From a virus, in IMG/VR virus record IMGVR_UViG_3300032242_000818, positions 100,718 through 164,717 of that record: 64,000 nt of DNA, one strand, 5' to 3'. A model generated the notes under the pieces. That model was not told the DNA's origin. It saw nothing but the letters and a program-made list of their open reading frames with translations, and did not search any database. Position 1 is the first letter of the stretch. The number at the start of each line of letters is the position of its first letter. Below, in pieces: positions 43,627 through 52,449 of this stretch. The position numbers and the translations under genes are program-made.

Positions 43627-45461
43627 TATGAGCGACTAGAAGTAAATGTATAGTTATATCCACCACGAAGGTCGCCAGAAGCAGTTGGGTCAGGAATTGC
43701 TGTTACTTTTAAGTGTTCTGGAGGAATGTGCGCAATTTGAGTAAGTGCTGAAACTACGTCATTTGATAATGGGCGAATTGAAAGTTCTAAATCCAAATTA
43801 GCCAAAGCAGTAATATTTAAATTTTTAATATCAACAACACCATTTGTATAATCAATATTACCAATTGTTGGGTTTACAATAATTTTAATACCATTAGTTC
43901 CATAGCGGAATAAACGAACATACTGAACACCATCATCATCAAGGTAATGAATCTCATCACTTCCTGCAATATAGAAGCCAGTACTCTTAAATGATTCTTC
44001 TGGTTGCCCAGCACTCCAAATAGGGTTAATTAAATTAAGTAAATATTGCGCAGAAGTATTATATCTAACAACCAATGCTCTACGTAATAAAATAGTAGTA
44101 ATATTATTTGTTATTGATGGATCAGAGTTATCAATTAACTTACTAAGTTTAGAGAATCTAAATACTCCATCAAATCTATCCAACTCATTAACATTATAAG
44201 CATTAATAGTATTTGTGACAATACCAGCAATCTCAGAAGCAGTTTTAGAAGTTGCTTGTTCATTATAATATATGGTAGTTGTTATAGCAATGTTAATATA
44301 TTCTGGATCAACAATAACTGGAACAACAGAAACTACATTTCTTGATTGAAGAATAGATGATATCAATCCAGATTTTTGTGTAGTAGTAAGTTTATCTGCA
44401 TCTTTTGGTTTAATACAAATATAAACTTTACCATAAACTGGTGGATTATTATCTTCACCACCCCAACAAGTAACAGAAGCAGCATCAGAAAATAAAGAAT
44501 ATACAATTGATTTATAATCATCAGGGGTTACGCAACGATTTTGAGAAGCGTACATTCTTGGTGCATTAAAACGAATACTATCAATATCTTCAGAAGATGC
44601 ACCATTTGCTGCTGCGCCAATTGTAGTAATATTGATCTGTGCGCTTGCAATTAAGGTTGGTCCGCCATATGTAAACTGTCTTGCTTTATTTGGTGCATCT
44701 AAACTAGAAACAAAATAATTCATATGAACAATATTACCACTATCTAATTTCATACCAAGATTGCCATCGCCAAATGTTATTTCATATAATGCATTATCTA
44801 TTTCTTTTACCCAATAAGACTTACTAGTTGAATTAACATTGACTAAACTATCTGCTTTTGCAAAAGTAGTATATACAGAAGAAGTTGCGGATTCTTGGAC
44901 ACGGATTGTTAATGTATTTAAATCAATATCTGAATTTGGGATAATATAACGTGTATTAGTTCCAACAGTAGTATTAAATGTTAATGGCGTTCCTTCAGTA
45001 ATAACTAAATTTTGAAACACAAAAACACCAGTAGCACTTGTGTTGGTAACTGAACCAGTAGTATAGAATGTATAATTTTTACCATCAATAGTAGTATTGA
45101 ATGGAGTATATGCTGGTAATGTTAAAATTGTTGCACCAGAAGATGGAGCAGAAACTGTCAAAGTTATAGTAGCCTGAGCGCAAGTAGCAGATCTTGGCGA
45201 ATAACCAAGCATTTTAGAAAGAGAAACTACACTATTACGTTTTCTTGCTGAATCAAGAAACATCTCGTTAATAGCAAGGTTATTATACAAAGCATTATAG
45301 TGAGTATTATAAGCCAAAACATCAAGAATAACAGACATTGCGGAGCCTTCAAAATCGTAATCTTGAAACTCGGTTTGTCCGCTAAGGAAAGTTTTTAAGT
45401 TTGTTTTAATATCATCAAAATCTAATGTTGTGACATTAATCTTTTTATTAGTAGTTGCCAT
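43626..45461 (-). CDS. 6: Baseplate wedge protein gp6
   Basis: 611 residues (T4: 660). The family start is clear: TLDFDDIKTNLKTFLSGQTE, FEGSAMSVILDVLAYNTHYN, ALYNNLAINEMFLDSARKRN, and VVSLSKMLGYSPRSA. It also has the gp6/J-like RMYASQNRCVTPDDYKSIVY and GKVYICIKPKD segments. gp6 dimers form the inner ring of the baseplate and hold gp25 and gp53. It is adjacent to gp25 as in T4-like phages. Confidence 0.94.
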   Translation of the reverse strand: MATTNKKINVTTLDFDDIKTNLKTFLSGQTEFQDYDFEGSAMSVILDVLAYNTHYNALYNNLAINEMFLDSARKRNSVVSLSKMLGYSPRSATCAQATITLTVSAPSSGATILTLPAYTPFNTTIDGKNYTFYTTGSVTNTSATGVFVFQNLVITEGTPLTFNTTVGTNTRYIIPNSDIDLNTLTIRVQESATSSVYTTFAKADSLVNVNSTSKSYWVKEIDNALYEITFGDGNLGMKLDSGNIVHMNYFVSSLDAPNKARQFTYGGPTLIASAQINITTIGAAANGASSEDIDSIRFNAPRMYASQNRCVTPDDYKSIVYSLFSDAASVTCWGGEDNNPPVYGKVYICIKPKDADKLTTTQKSGLISSILQSRNVVSVVPVIVDPEYINIAITTTIYYNEQATSKTASEIAGIVTNTINAYNVNELDRFDGVFRFSKLSKLIDNSDPSITNNITTILLRRALVVRYNTSAQYLLNLINPIWSAGQPEESFKSTGFYIAGSDEIHYLDDDGVQYVRLFRYGTNGIKIIVNPTIGNIDYTNGVVDIKNLNITALANLDLELSIRPLSNDVVSALTQIAHIPPEHLKVTAIPDPTASGDLRGGYNYTFTSSRS

Positions 45462-45854
45462 TTATCGTGTTCTCTGTAGCGTTAAATCTAGCGTTATTGG
45501 GGCAGTCGTATTCAAAATTGTAAACTCAATTGAAACATCAATTGTTTGATCGTCTGCAGCTACGACGCAAATAATATCTAATAATTGAACTCTTGGTTCA
45601 AACGTATTAATAACATCCTGTATTGTTCGTTTTAACATAGCACCAAGCATTGGAGATGTTGGTTCAAAAAGAAGTTTTCTAATAGGACTTCCAATTTCAC
45701 TATGAAATGGTCTTTCATAGTTACTAGTAAGGATCAAATTCTTTAGAGCATTCTTTACCGCATCCTCATCGTAACGACGAGTAACATCTTTCGTCACAGG
45801 ATTTTTTGTGAAATTTAGATCTAAATCTGAGAATGTTCTTGTATTATTTGCCAT
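45462..45854 (-). CDS. 25: Baseplate wedge protein gp25
   Basis: 130 residues (T4: 132). Family pattern: FTKNPVTKDVTRRYDEDAVK, NLILTSNYERPFHSEIGSPI with RKLLFEP, and IQDVINTFEPRVQLLDI. The EPR motif is the hallmark of gp25/TssE, which nucleates the sheath at the baseplate. It abuts gp6 with no gap. A late-like CTAAATAA sits only five bases before the ATG. Confidence 0.95.
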   Translation of the reverse strand: MANNTRTFSDLDLNFTKNPVTKDVTRRYDEDAVKNALKNLILTSNYERPFHSEIGSPIRKLLFEPTSPMLGAMLKRTIQDVINTFEPRVQLLDIICVVAADDQTIDVSIEFTILNTTAPITLDLTLQRTR

Positions 45855-45858
45855 ATAC

Positions 45859-45866
45859 TTATTTAG
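45859..45866 (-). promoter_or_regulatory. Late-type box CTAAATAA close to the gp25 start
   Basis: Minus strand CTAAATAA ends four bases before the gp25 ATG. If used like a T4 late promoter the transcript would start at or within the first codons, so it may yield leaderless message or may be a chance match in an AT-rich spacer. Confidence 0.35.
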
Positions 45867-45867
45867 G

Positions 45868-46167
45868 TTATTCTACTGAGGTCTTTGCATTCCCATCAGC
45901 TACTTGATCGTTGTCCGCTATCGGGTCGTTTACCCTTGCAGCAGCCTTACCCTCAAAGAAAGTCTTAGATGCTCCAGAGGTTATTTGACGCTGTTCATTT
46001 TGATGCAAAGACCTATTCGCAGTATGGGCATCAAATTGATCTCCAACTACCCCTATTAATTTACCACCAACATAACTCTTTGTGCATTGATTTTTAGTAT
46101 TTAAACCAGTTGGTGGTCCACCATCCAAACCTTTGCTCATAGCACCTTTATAAGTTAATGCTGTCAT
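45868..46167 (-). CDS. PAAR spike-tip protein
   Basis: 99 residues. PAAR-type motifs: GDQFDAHTANRSLHQNE, ITSGASKTFFEGKAAARVND, and PIADNDQVADGNAKTSVE. PAAR proteins cap the membrane-piercing spike (T4 gp5.4). The ATG overlaps the gp5 stop (46164-46167), so spike and tip are translationally coupled. It is slightly longer than the minimal PAAR fold, with an N-terminal LTYKGAMSKGLDGGPPTG lead. Confidence 0.88.
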   Translation of the reverse strand: MTALTYKGAMSKGLDGGPPTGLNTKNQCTKSYVGGKLIGVVGDQFDAHTANRSLHQNEQRQITSGASKTFFEGKAAARVNDPIADNDQVADGNAKTSVE

Positions 46168-49100
46168 GCTTTTACTGCTGATGGAGGTGTAATAGAGTCA
46201 AGAAGAACAAATTTACCCATAGTGTGAGTTCTATCATTTAACATAGTAAACGCCATTTTTCTTTGTGTGCTTCCATAACCCATATGAACCCAAACCTGAT
46301 CCTGATAACGATACTCTAAAATAATCTGATCATACGGTAATATTTTCTCTAGAGCAGTTGCTAGTTCATATGTTTTACGCATTCTATCTGGAAGTAACAA
46401 AGCAACGTCAATAGCAAATCCTTTGCAATGTGAAGAGTTTGGGGACTCAGTTTTAATTACCCCTTTTAATCTATAACCAGAAGTAATTTTCCATTGTTTA
46501 TTTCTTCCGCCTATTCCTCCTGGAAGAACTTCAAGTGCTGGTTCGAGAATATTTTGACAAGTTTGAGCGAGATTACAAACAATTTCCTGAACAGTAAATG
46601 TTCTTATTTTACCATCAGCCCCTTGTAATTGCTGATCAACAAGTTTATGTTTACCATTTAAACCACCATCCATTAACATACCTAATGTAAAGTTTTTAGA
46701 CATACGATAGTCATCAGTAAAGTTAGTTGTGTTGTAAATAATTTTGCAATCGGTTGGTATTACAGTATTAGATCCGCCAGAAACAGGTGCTGGAGTTTCT
46801 GCTGTAATTGGCACTGGTGGATTAACAACCCCACTTTCTCTAGATTGTTGGGCTGATTGTGCTCTACCTTCTGGAGTAGCATAATCTTCTGGAGTTTCTG
46901 CCGCAGCACCATCAGCTACTTTACGGTCAGGTGGTATTAATTGAGGCACTGTTGGATTTAATGGGTCGCCAGCAGGTGGTGGTGGTAGATCAAAATCTTC
47001 TACATCCTGACCACCAGATGCGCCATTACCGAATTGTCCCTGAGCATAATCAGCATGTAAAGTTCCACCAGCAAGAATATTCATATCCTCTGCTGATTCA
47101 ATCTCAACAGCATTTGATTTAATGCTTGTTCCTTGCCCTGCTTGCATGAATAAATTATTGGCAGATTTTACAGTCATATTATTGGCAGCTACATTAAATG
47201 TTCCAGCAACTTTAATCTTCATATCACCACCAATAGCCATATTCATGTCATTAGCAACACCAAGTTCAACATTGTTTCCTACACGAACATTAGCATTTTG
47301 CGCAACTTCAATATTTGCATCAGTGCGGCAGAATATATTTGCATTACCATCAACTGTTAAATTATATTCACCGCCGATCCAAATAAACCCATTACGTTCT
47401 GTAATAATAAAATTATCACCAACGATATAATTTGTCTGAGTTCCATTTGGATCTACTTCATGGTATGTTCCTGCTCTATGGTAAGTATGAATACGCTCAT
47501 ATCCTGGAGTATCATCAAACTCTTGAATATGTCCAGCCTCTGACTCATAAACTTTATTATATGGATATTGCGCACCATATGAAGGTAGGTTTTGATCCCA
47601 GTTACCTTGATCATATGCCTTCGGAACACCCTTACGGATTGATGCGTCTTTCTTGGCAACAATAGTTCCTTCAACAATACCGCGAGCCAAACGATTTGTA
47701 TCTGGTTCTCCAATATAATCTTTTAGAGGATATTTGTTATTTGGATCTCTAAATCCAGTATTATCAGTTCCATTAGCAATTGATGCTTCTGATGGTCCAG
47801 GTGTTGGATTAGATCCATCTTTTGGTGGCTCAACTGAAGGTGGGTTAGCGTCTTTTTCAACTGCGCCATCTGCGCCAGTTCCGTAAAAGTATTCATAATA
47901 TTTTAATTTTCTAGCAGCAATATCTGGTGAGTTTACACCAACTGCTTTTTTTGCTGCATAAAAATAATCTGGATGAGCATTTGGTTTAACACCAACTGGA
48001 ACACGATCTTTAATATAAAGGGCAGCAACTAATGCACTTACATTAATATCAGCATCAAGCGAGTCAGGATTATTAACAATATCAATATTCAATCCAGCTG
48101 CATTAGCAAGTTTTTGATAACGAGCATAGTTACCCTTACCAGTCAACTGAATAAATCCACGACCATAATACTTACCGCCATCAGCATCAGTTTGATTGCC
48201 AAGAAACCCCTTACCACGCTGAGTTGGACCATATACCCAACTAAAGAATTCTTCTCTAGTAACACCTTTCTTAGATGCATCAGAATATTTCGATGCAGTT
48301 TCTTCAGTTGTAAATGAGTATATTTGTTTTAAACGAGAAGCACTATAATTATATCCTTCTAATTGAGGAATCCAACCAGACTCACCACCAGCGATACCAA
48401 GCAATGCACATTTTTGTTCTTTGGTTGTCAATCCAACTTTGTCACATGCAGCAATAAGTGCCTTAATACCATCAGATGCTTTACCTGAATTTGAAGAAGA
48501 TTTTGGTGGCGGAACTGTTGGGATTGACGTATTTGTTGCAGTTACTGCAGGTGCTGCTGGAGTAGTTGGGCTTGGCTCAGCTGGGGTTGTTCGAATAGGA
48601 GTACCATCTCCACTAACAACTGGATTACCACTACTATCAGTTAATACTCCAGATGCTTTGCTTCTATTTACAGCATCTAAATTAGTTGGGGCTGGTTTAA
48701 ATGTAATAATATTTTCACCGTAACCAGTAACCTGTTCGCTAATAGTAATTTGAGTTAGTGAATCTACAGAAACAATATAACAATCATTGGATAATCCAAA
48801 TCCAAGGACTTTCATATTTGCAGTTAAACCATTAGTTAGATTTGTTCTGCCATTTTCTTTATCAATAAATGTTAATTGTTTACCAGTTACTGGACCATCA
48901 ATAGTTCTTAGAATAGTATCTTTAATTGCATACGATGGTATTACTGCTGCACTATCGTCATCAGATACTGCTTGTGGAGCATGAGGTATTCCACCAACAG
49001 TACCAAGCATAATTGGTTGCTGCATATCTTGATCAGCAAACATAATAATAACAGTTGTTCCTTCGACTGGACCAACTGGAGTATATCCTATACCATTCAT

Positions 49101-49256
49101 CGCAGCAGAACCTATCGGCTGAACTGGAGTTGCCCATGGTAACTGCTGAGTTGGAAGCTGTGTTTTATCGTGCGTATGTAATCCTACAATACGAACCTGA
49201 CAACGACCAAGTTCCAATGGATCTGAACGACTTTCAACTACACCTGTATAAAACAT
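46164..49256 (-). CDS. 5: Baseplate hub/spike gp5 with GH19-like and M15-like domains
   Basis: 1030 residues (T4: 575). Order: OB-fold 1-95 (FYTGVVESRSDPLELGRCQV, MFADQDMQQPIMLGTVGGI); Pro/Thr linker; GH19/chitinase-like lysozyme domain ~262-465 with GIAGGESGW (Glu292), YYGRGFIQLTGKGNYARY; second OB/needle part ~505-740 with beta-helix repeats (NANVRVGNNVELGVANDMNM); Pro-rich linker; D-Ala-D-Ala peptidase-like M15 domain ~840-1015. The M15 zinc motif is SSHCKGFAID (His943, Asp950) and WVHMGY (His991), with a candidate acid Glu981. It overlaps PAAR downstream. The domain set could cut both glycan and peptide bonds of peptidoglycan at injection. Confidence 0.9.
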   Translation of the reverse strand: MFYTGVVESRSDPLELGRCQVRIVGLHTHDKTQLPTQQLPWATPVQPIGSAAMNGIGYTPVGPVEGTTVIIMFADQDMQQPIMLGTVGGIPHAPQAVSDDDSAAVIPSYAIKDTILRTIDGPVTGKQLTFIDKENGRTNLTNGLTANMKVLGFGLSNDCYIVSVDSLTQITISEQVTGYGENIITFKPAPTNLDAVNRSKASGVLTDSSGNPVVSGDGTPIRTTPAEPSPTTPAAPAVTATNTSIPTVPPPKSSSNSGKASDGIKALIAACDKVGLTTKEQKCALLGIAGGESGWIPQLEGYNYSASRLKQIYSFTTEETASKYSDASKKGVTREEFFSWVYGPTQRGKGFLGNQTDADGGKYYGRGFIQLTGKGNYARYQKLANAAGLNIDIVNNPDSLDADINVSALVAALYIKDRVPVGVKPNAHPDYFYAAKKAVGVNSPDIAARKLKYYEYFYGTGADGAVEKDANPPSVEPPKDGSNPTPGPSEASIANGTDNTGFRDPNNKYPLKDYIGEPDTNRLARGIVEGTIVAKKDASIRKGVPKAYDQGNWDQNLPSYGAQYPYNKVYESEAGHIQEFDDTPGYERIHTYHRAGTYHEVDPNGTQTNYIVGDNFIITERNGFIWIGGEYNLTVDGNANIFCRTDANIEVAQNANVRVGNNVELGVANDMNMAIGGDMKIKVAGTFNVAANNMTVKSANNLFMQAGQGTSIKSNAVEIESAEDMNILAGGTLHADYAQGQFGNGASGGQDVEDFDLPPPPAGDPLNPTVPQLIPPDRKVADGAAAETPEDYATPEGRAQSAQQSRESGVVNPPVPITAETPAPVSGGSNTVIPTDCKIIYNTTNFTDDYRMSKNFTLGMLMDGGLNGKHKLVDQQLQGADGKIRTFTVQEIVCNLAQTCQNILEPALEVLPGGIGGRNKQWKITSGYRLKGVIKTESPNSSHCKGFAIDVALLLPDRMRKTYELATALEKILPYDQIILEYRYQDQVWVHMGYGSTQRKMAFTMLNDRTHTMGKFVLLDSITPPSAVKA

Positions 49257-50545
49257 TATTTCTTCCTATCAATTTTTAATTGTATACTATCTTTTATCAA
49301 TTCCATATGACATTCGTGGCGCTCTCTTGTAACATAATGATTGATAGCAGAGATAATATAAAACCCTGAAAACATCTGATCAATTAAATCTTGATCATTA
49401 TCAGTTTCGCTTACTGGTTGAGTTTTATTTAAAGTAACAGCAACTTTTTGTCCAACAGTATAATCAGATCTACCTGGAACTGTAATTTCAATTTTACTAG
49501 ACTCTGCTAATTTCATCAAAGAAATTCTCTCTTGCACATGCTTATAATTTGTAGCGTCACCATATCCACTAAAGTTAGCATTATCTCTAGGATAATTTAG
49601 TAACAAAGAATTAGATCTAAATATTGCATTATCTCCAATATTTTTATTTGGATTCAAATGTTTCCATTTATCGTATTTTTCTCTTATGCTGTAATTTTTA
49701 GCATTGTATATTTTTCTATTCAAATCATAAGAAATTAATTTTGAAGAATACATACCGCTACGGATTTTATCCATGTAATCAAAACCAGTTGGAATTATAA
49801 GTTCTTCTATTCTTCTAAAATCTTCAGGTATATTTTTGGCATCACCACCACCTGGAAGTTGATCTCTTGTATACCCATCTTTAGTAAATGATTGATATAA
49901 CCCATTTGTATAAAGGGAATCTAATGATATAAAATAAAACCCATATCTGTTCTCAAAGAATACATAATTCGCAGCATCATTTTTATTAACAGCCAAACTT
50001 GTTGCATAATTAATAGATTTAGCAGGAGACCAAAAGTTTGAAATAAACTTTATGTCTTTATTTGTGGGTTCAACAAATACTTCTTTTTTACTTTGTAAGC
50101 CATTAAAATTATCTGTAATTAAAGACTTAACAATATCTTCTGGTTTACCTGAATATACTTTACTTATTTTTTTATTAAGATCAATGACTGCTTCTGGTGA
50201 AATAAAATGTAGTTGATATGCAACAAGTTTATCACCAAGTAAAACTCGGTCAGTCATTTTATAAATGTAAAATGTTCCTCTAATATTTTTATTTTCTTCT
50301 AATGTTGGAGTAACAATTTGTATTTCAACCATCTCTTCACCAACAAAAGGAAAGAGATTAACTAAATCAAAAGATTCTCTTACAGTTAAAGAGCCAGATA
50401 TAAATGGAGAAAATATATCTTCATAAATTGAAATGGCAATTACCTGAGCAGCAATATCTTGCTTCAAGCCACCACTAGTAAATATGTCACATTTTTCAAT
50501 ACTGACATCACCAGCAAATCTTAACTCTTTATCTGCTGCTTGCAT
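49256..50545 (-). CDS. Baseplate hub protein, gp27-like
   Basis: 429 residues (T4 gp27: 391). It contains hub-type segments: GDVSIEKCDIFTSGGLKQDI, SIYEDIFSPFISGSLTVRES, GTFYIYKMTDRVLLGDKLVA, FISPEAVIDLNKKISKVYSG, and near the end a PGRSDYTVGQKVAVTLNKT barrel strand. The gene immediately upstream of gp5 is the expected place of the hub trimer that carries the spike. It overlaps gp5 and gp53 by single bases. The symbol is left empty because similarity to T4 gp27 is structural rather than obvious. Confidence 0.75.
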   Translation of the reverse strand: MQAADKELRFAGDVSIEKCDIFTSGGLKQDIAAQVIAISIYEDIFSPFISGSLTVRESFDLVNLFPFVGEEMVEIQIVTPTLEENKNIRGTFYIYKMTDRVLLGDKLVAYQLHFISPEAVIDLNKKISKVYSGKPEDIVKSLITDNFNGLQSKKEVFVEPTNKDIKFISNFWSPAKSINYATSLAVNKNDAANYVFFENRYGFYFISLDSLYTNGLYQSFTKDGYTRDQLPGGGDAKNIPEDFRRIEELIIPTGFDYMDKIRSGMYSSKLISYDLNRKIYNAKNYSIREKYDKWKHLNPNKNIGDNAIFRSNSLLLNYPRDNANFSGYGDATNYKHVQERISLMKLAESSKIEITVPGRSDYTVGQKVAVTLNKTQPVSETDNDQDLIDQMFSGFYIISAINHYVTRERHECHMELIKDSIQLKIDRKK

Positions 50546-51300
50546 TAGATTTCATCTTTATAATTTTTGAGAATTATTGATAACAGATCTCTTGAAATAA
50601 TTTTAATTCTGCGTTTTGATTCATTAACCTCTGCTTCATATCCAGCATTAGTAACTGGAACTGCAGAAGGATAGTCATAAGAAACTATAATACCAGCTGC
50701 ATTTTCATAGTGATGAATTGCTGTTGCTGAATCTCCGTATTTATCAATAACATATTGATCAAGATTTGCTTGAGTTAATGGCCAATCTCCAAGATAATCA
50801 TACATCTCATTTGCCAACATTACTACCCAATGATACATTGCATTACCATAAATTTTTTCAGCAACAATCTCTGGAGTTTCACCTTCAACAATATCATAGT
50901 AATCGTAAACAGTTATGTTGGCAAGAACGTCTCTACGAAATCTAATATTTCTAGTAATATCAGTAAGAATAACTGCTTTAGTTTCAGTATTTAATGAAGT
51001 GTATGGAGTTGATATAGTTACAGTTGGTATAGTAGCATAACCATATCCACCTTGAGTAATAGTAATATCCGTTATTTGTCCATTTTGAACTGTAGCAAAT
51101 GCTTGAGCAGCAACATCAGCTTCTTCTGGAGCAGAGAATGTAACATTAGCAGAAATATACCCAGAACCTGGATCTATAATTTCAATACCAGTAACTGCGC
51201 CACCACTAATAAAAGCAATTGCCTTTGCTTGAGTTCCTGTTCCTACAGTTTTTGTAATATCAAAATCATAAAGAAATTTTGGAAAGTTTTTAAAATACAT
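50545..51300 (-). CDS. 53: Baseplate wedge protein gp53 with inserted beta-repeats
   Basis: 251 residues (T4: 196). The core is typical: ITRNIRFRRDVLANITVYDY, PEIVAEKIYGNAMYHWVVML, ANEMYDYLGDWPLTQANLDQ, YVIDKYG, and the ending NESKRRIKIISRDLLSIILK. The N-terminal residues ~23-99 carry two repeat units (GSGYISANVTFSAPEE, GYGYATIPTVTIS) absent in T4 gp53 and homologous to those in gp8, gp14 and gp18. gp53 clamps neighbouring wedges in the baseplate. Confidence 0.9.
   Translation of the reverse strand: MYFKNFPKFLYDFDITKTVGTGTQAKAIAFISGGAVTGIEIIDPGSGYISANVTFSAPEEADVAAQAFATVQNGQITDITITQGGYGYATIPTVTISTPYTSLNTETKAVILTDITRNIRFRRDVLANITVYDYYDIVEGETPEIVAEKIYGNAMYHWVVMLANEMYDYLGDWPLTQANLDQYVIDKYGDSATAIHHYENAAGIIVSYDYPSAVPVTNAGYEAEVNESKRRIKIISRDLLSIILKNYKDEI
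51004..51234 (-). repeat. Two GxGYxSxPTVT modules inside gp53
   Basis: Residues ~23-99 show ISGGAVTGIEIIDPGSGYIS and NGQITDITITQGGYGYATIP, the same ~40-residue unit as in other proteins here. The second copy ends PTVTIS. Confidence 0.75.
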
Positions 51301-52400
51301 TATAGATAATCCTTAACTTTGTCTTTAGTTAATAGAGCAAGTTCACGGAAATTTAATGTAACATCAATTTGAGTTGGCATTCCGTCAGGGAATGTACTAA
51401 ACATACCATTTGGTGTATAATTAATAGCCATATCTGTTAGTACGCAAGAAGTATGACGATGTAAATTTAAATTTTCTTGACCATCATTGTAATAAAAAAT
51501 ATCAAATTCAGAAGGATAGATATAAACAAAGTTATTGTTATCTTTAAACTCTGGATGCATATGATACTTAAATTGTTGAATAATGTTTAATACATTTCTC
51601 GCTTCAACAGAATTTCTTGGAAAGAACTTGTAGTCAAAACTAAATGTTCTAAAGTTGACACCTTTGAATACTTGCTCTTTCTTGGGGTTTGCTGCTAGAC
51701 CAGTAGCAGCAGAGTTTGCTGCTTGGTTTGGACCTTTTGATAAAGCGATATTTGCTAAAATTGCTGCACCTGTTCCAGTAACATCGCTATTTTTACCACC
51801 AGAAGATAACGCTTTCATTATTTCACTACCACCTGCTGCAGCCATAGCAATTGCACCAGTATCTTCTTCATTCCAAGTTACGCTATAATTGATAGAAAGA
51901 TTGTTTGGTATATGAAGAGCAATAGCAGTTTTTAATCGTTTTTGCGAACGTGTTCCTTGAGCACCAACAATAACACCAGTAGCTGCCCCAACAACTGCAC
52001 CAGCAGCTGCGCCTTTTGCTGCACCTTTTGCGTCTCCAGTTAATAGACCACCACCAATAGCACCTTCAATTGCGCCAGCAGTTGCATTTGCTGCAGCTAA
52101 TTGTGTTCCAGTTAACCCCATTGCAACAAGATCACCACGATCTCTTGGTGTTAAATCCTGAACTGATTCTCCTCCACCTGGAGGTTCTAATTTAGAATCA
52201 GTTGAAATATTAATGTAGAAAATAGCATAGTTACCGCCATACGTTCCTCTAGAATCGTATAAATCTGATGGGTATGAATAATTTTGAATAGAATACTTTT
52301 CGCTATCAAATAGTGATGCCTCACCTCTTGGTGTGTAAAGATTCTTTTTTGGTGTAGGAGAAGCTGGTGGAGCTGTTGTTGCTGGTGTGGTATCTGCCAT
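51300..52400 (-). CDS. 48: Baseplate tail-tube cap gp48 with glycine-zipper segment
   Basis: 366 residues (T4: 364). N-terminal SEKYSIQNYSYPSDLYDSRG with TYGGNYAIFYINIS and C-terminal FRTFSFDYKFFPRNSVEARN, IIQQFKYHMHPEF, YPSEFDIFYY and a final tube strand match gp48. Residues ~102-148 are a striking small-residue stretch (AGAIEGAIGGGLLTGDAKGA, AKGAAAGAVVGAATGVIVGA) resembling glycine-zipper membrane helices. T4 gp48 also has a helical insertion at a similar place. gp48 with gp54 starts tube polymerisation. It lies back-to-back with gp4 on the other strand. Confidence 0.88.
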   Translation of the reverse strand: MADTTPATTAPPASPTPKKNLYTPRGEASLFDSEKYSIQNYSYPSDLYDSRGTYGGNYAIFYINISTDSKLEPPGGGESVQDLTPRDRGDLVAMGLTGTQLAAANATAGAIEGAIGGGLLTGDAKGAAKGAAAGAVVGAATGVIVGAQGTRSQKRLKTAIALHIPNNLSINYSVTWNEEDTGAIAMAAAGGSEIMKALSSGGKNSDVTGTGAAILANIALSKGPNQAANSAATGLAANPKKEQVFKGVNFRTFSFDYKFFPRNSVEARNVLNIIQQFKYHMHPEFKDNNNFVYIYPSEFDIFYYNDGQENLNLHRHTSCVLTDMAINYTPNGMFSTFPDGMPTQIDVTLNFRELALLTKDKVKDYL

Positions 52401-52409
52401 TGATTTACT

Positions 52410-52417
52410 CTAAATAG
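52410..52417 (+). promoter_or_regulatory. Plus-strand late promoter motif CTAAATAG for gp4 operon
   Basis: CTAAATAG sits 29 bases before the preferred gp4 ATG at 52447. Because transcription would begin about seven bases downstream of the box, an in-frame GTG at 52417 cannot be the start, which supports 52447. Confidence 0.55.
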
Positions 52418-52440
52418 TGGGTTATTGGCTATTCTATTAC

Positions 52441-52449
52441 TTATTTATG
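52441..52449 (-). promoter_or_regulatory. Minus-strand late promoter motif CATAAATAA for gp48 operon
   Basis: CATAAATAA on the minus strand overlaps the gp4 start codon on the plus strand and lies about 40 bases before the gp48 ATG. With the plus box at 52410-52417 it forms a face-to-face promoter pair whose transcripts overlap at their 5' ends. Confidence 0.55.

Noticed and set aside
47122-48723. Several plus-strand open frames of about 65-100 residues inside gp5
   Set aside because: Antisense to a well-supported gene; composition is that of complementary strand artefacts.
52417-52446. Upstream GTG start for gp4 at 52417
   Set aside because: It begins at the late promoter box itself, so it would lie upstream of the transcript start; the ATG at 52447 aligns better with gp4.
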